From: JAHEDT01 sp963825615
GTDB taxonomy: Bacteria > Desulfobacterota > Desulfuromonadia > Desulfuromonadales > BM103
NCBI GenBank assembly: GCA_963825615.1
Contig: CAWGTV010000010.1
Location: 124,001-188,000 of the forward strand
Reading direction: 5' to 3'
Length of the DNA: 64,000 bases
Of this stretch, positions 62,934 through 64,000 are shown piece by piece. The notes beneath the pieces are model-generated. The model did no database searches, had not been told where the DNA came from, and saw nothing but the letters and a program-made list of their open reading frames with translations. How positions within the stretch are numbered: the stretch's first letter is position 1; each line of letters starts with the position of its first letter. The position numbers were made by a program, and so were the translations under genes.

Positions 62934-64000
62934 ATGTTCACCCTCGACACCGTGCGTGCCGCCGAAGCCGCTTTGCTGGGCCGCTTTCGTCGCACCGAAC
63001 TGATCCATTCCCACTATTTTTCCGAACGGCTCGGCTATCCCCTCTTCTTCAAATGTGAAAACCTCCAGCGCACCGGGTCTTTCAAGGTGCGCGGCGCTTT
63101 CAATTTCGTCGCCAACCAGCAACCTGAGCGCCTGCAGCGGGGGCTGGTCACCGCATCGGCCGGCAATCATGCCCAGGGCGTGGCGTTCGCCGCCGCCCAG
63201 GCCCAGGTCCCGGCCCTGGTGGTCATGCCGGAAAGCACGCCCATCGCCAAGATCCTGGCAACCCGTGATTACGGCGCGGAGGTCTTGCTGCACGGGGCGA
63301 ACTACGATGAAGCAGCGATTTTGGCGAGACGCCTGGAAGCGGATAAGGGCATGCTCTATGTCCCGGCTTTCGATCATGAGCTGATTATGGCGGGACAGGG
63401 GACGGTCGGCCTGGAGATCATGGAGGAGTTGGCAGACGCCGACACGGTGGTGGTGCCGATCGGCGGCGGCGGTCTGATTGCCGGGGTGGCCACGGCGGTC
63501 AAGGGAATCAAACCGGACACCCGCGTGATCGGGGTGGAAGCCGCCGGAGCGCCGGCGGCCCTGATGTCACGCCGCCAGGGCAGGATCGTCTCCCTGGCAG
63601 CGGCCCATTCCCTGGCTGACGGCATCGTTCTCAAGCAGATCGGCCAGAACACCTTCCCGGTCATCGAGGAGCTGGTCGACGAGATCGTGACCGTCGAAGA
63701 AGAGGAGATCGCCCACGCCATTGTCAGCCTGATGGAAAAAGCCAAGCTGGTCGTCGAAGGCGCCGGCGCAGTCGGCCTGGCCGCGCTGCTCTACGGACAG
63801 AAAGGGCTGGCCGTCGGCAAGACCGTCGTCGTCCTGTCCGGGGGCAATATCGATGTGCAGACCATTTCCAGGGTGGTGGAACGGGGGTTGCTCGCGCAAG
63901 GCCGCTTCCTGAAAATTCGCGTGGAGCTGGACGATACCCCCGGGGCCCTGGCCTCCCTGGCCACCCTGGTCGCCGCGCTGGGGGGCAATATCTTTCATGT
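62934..64000 (+). CDS. Threonine ammonia-lyase (threonine deaminase), C-terminus cut by window edge
   Basis: The ATG at 62934, with TAGGAGA upstream, opens a frame to the window end (355 residues). It begins MFTLDTVRAAEAALLGRFRR. The PLP lysine is in RTGSFKVRGAFNF, ASAGNHAQGVAFAA binds substrate, and the phosphate loop is PIGGGGLIAGVATAV. The last residues (KIRVELDDTPGALASLATLV) start a C-terminal ACT domain, as in the catabolic/ACT form. It converts threonine to 2-oxobutanoate and ammonia. Whether it serves isoleucine synthesis (ilvA) or catabolism (tdcB) is not decided by sequence. Confidence 0.93.
   Translation, partial: MFTLDTVRAAEAALLGRFRRTELIHSHYFSERLGYPLFFKCENLQRTGSFKVRGAFNFVANQQPERLQRGLVTASAGNHAQGVAFAAAQAQVPALVVMPESTPIAKILATRDYGAEVLLHGANYDEAAILARRLEADKGMLYVPAFDHELIMAGQGTVGLEIMEELADADTVVVPIGGGGLIAGVATAVKGIKPDTRVIGVEAAGAPAALMSRRQGRIVSLAAAHSLADGIVLKQIGQNTFPVIEELVDEIVTVEEEEIAHAIVSLMEKAKLVVEGAGAVGLAALLYGQKGLAVGKTVVVLSGGNIDVQTISRVVERGLLAQGRFLKIRVELDDTPGALASLATLVAALGGNIFH

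Overview
The window is a chromosomal segment of moderately GC-rich bacterial DNA. Its gene content and order are those of a Desulfuromonadales/Geobacterales-type bacterium (Desulfuromonadota, formerly Deltaproteobacteria). The pointers are the rimP-nusA-ylxR-infB-DUF503-rbfA-nrnA-truB-rpsO-pnp-M16-dut order, the mutS-amidase-glnD-xerD-apgM order, an Ehr (energy-converting-hydrogenase-related) operon, a three-gene PntAA/AB/B transhydrogenase and a small periplasmic c-type cytochrome. This taxonomic call is inference. I see no tRNA, rRNA, CRISPR array or intact insertion sequence.

Layout. 1-1634: NodI/NodJ-like ABC exporter (permease cut by the window edge). 1.9-4.7 kb: transhydrogenase operon on +. 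4.8-7.6 kb: small membrane/envelope proteins, a monoheme cytochrome, a PDZ protein and a YrdC/Sua5-type enzyme. 7.6-20.1 kb: a long minus-strand run for translation and RNA metabolism, led by a possible attenuator before rimP. 20.2-23.9 kb: RNA methyltransferases RlmD-like, TrmJ and RsmE, plus HolC. 24.4-31.7 kb: six-gene Ehr complex (antiporter-like subunits, NuoH-like subunit, HyfE-like subunit, NuoC/D-like large subunit without the usual Ni cysteines, NuoB-like small subunit), preceded by an HTH/PTS-IIA regulator. 32.7-35.5 kb: MocR-type regulator with an EamA exporter, divergent from a DUF2917 gene. 35.6-37.3 kb: DEAD-box RNA helicase with a structured leader and a 42-residue microprotein. 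37.4-47.2 kb: mutS-amidase-glnD-xerD-apgM on minus. 47.4-53.7 kb: CDF exporter, ferritin-like protein, phosphodiesterase, SagB-type reductase, DUF423, YciH, a membrane protein with presenilin-like motif spacing, and an SDR. 53.9-59.3 kb: SDR, TAXI-TRAP transporter and aminotransferase. 59.4-64 kb: cold-shock protein, carboxymuconolactone-decarboxylase-like protein, NfeD/slipin pair and a threonine ammonia-lyase cut by the right edge.

The most important caveat for a reader is reading-frame damage. Nine genes (pnp, nrnA, both Ehr antiporter-like subunits, the HTH/PTS-IIA gene, glnD, the amidase, the TRAP permease and the TAXI binding protein) are broken. I count 13 apparent single-base indels, of which 12 have the sense of one extra base. 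The genes are otherwise well conserved, so most or all of these look like sequencing or assembly errors rather than gene loss. I annotate these genes over their full span and give the break points.

Biologically, the most interesting items are the Ehr complex with its candidate regulator and operator, the presenilin-like candidate protease, several leader structures (rimP, RNA helicase, TAXI/TRAP intercistronic hairpin), a possibly leaderless nfeD mRNA, MocR-type operators, and two or three families of short dispersed repeats, one of which has supplied the C-terminus of a phosphodiesterase.
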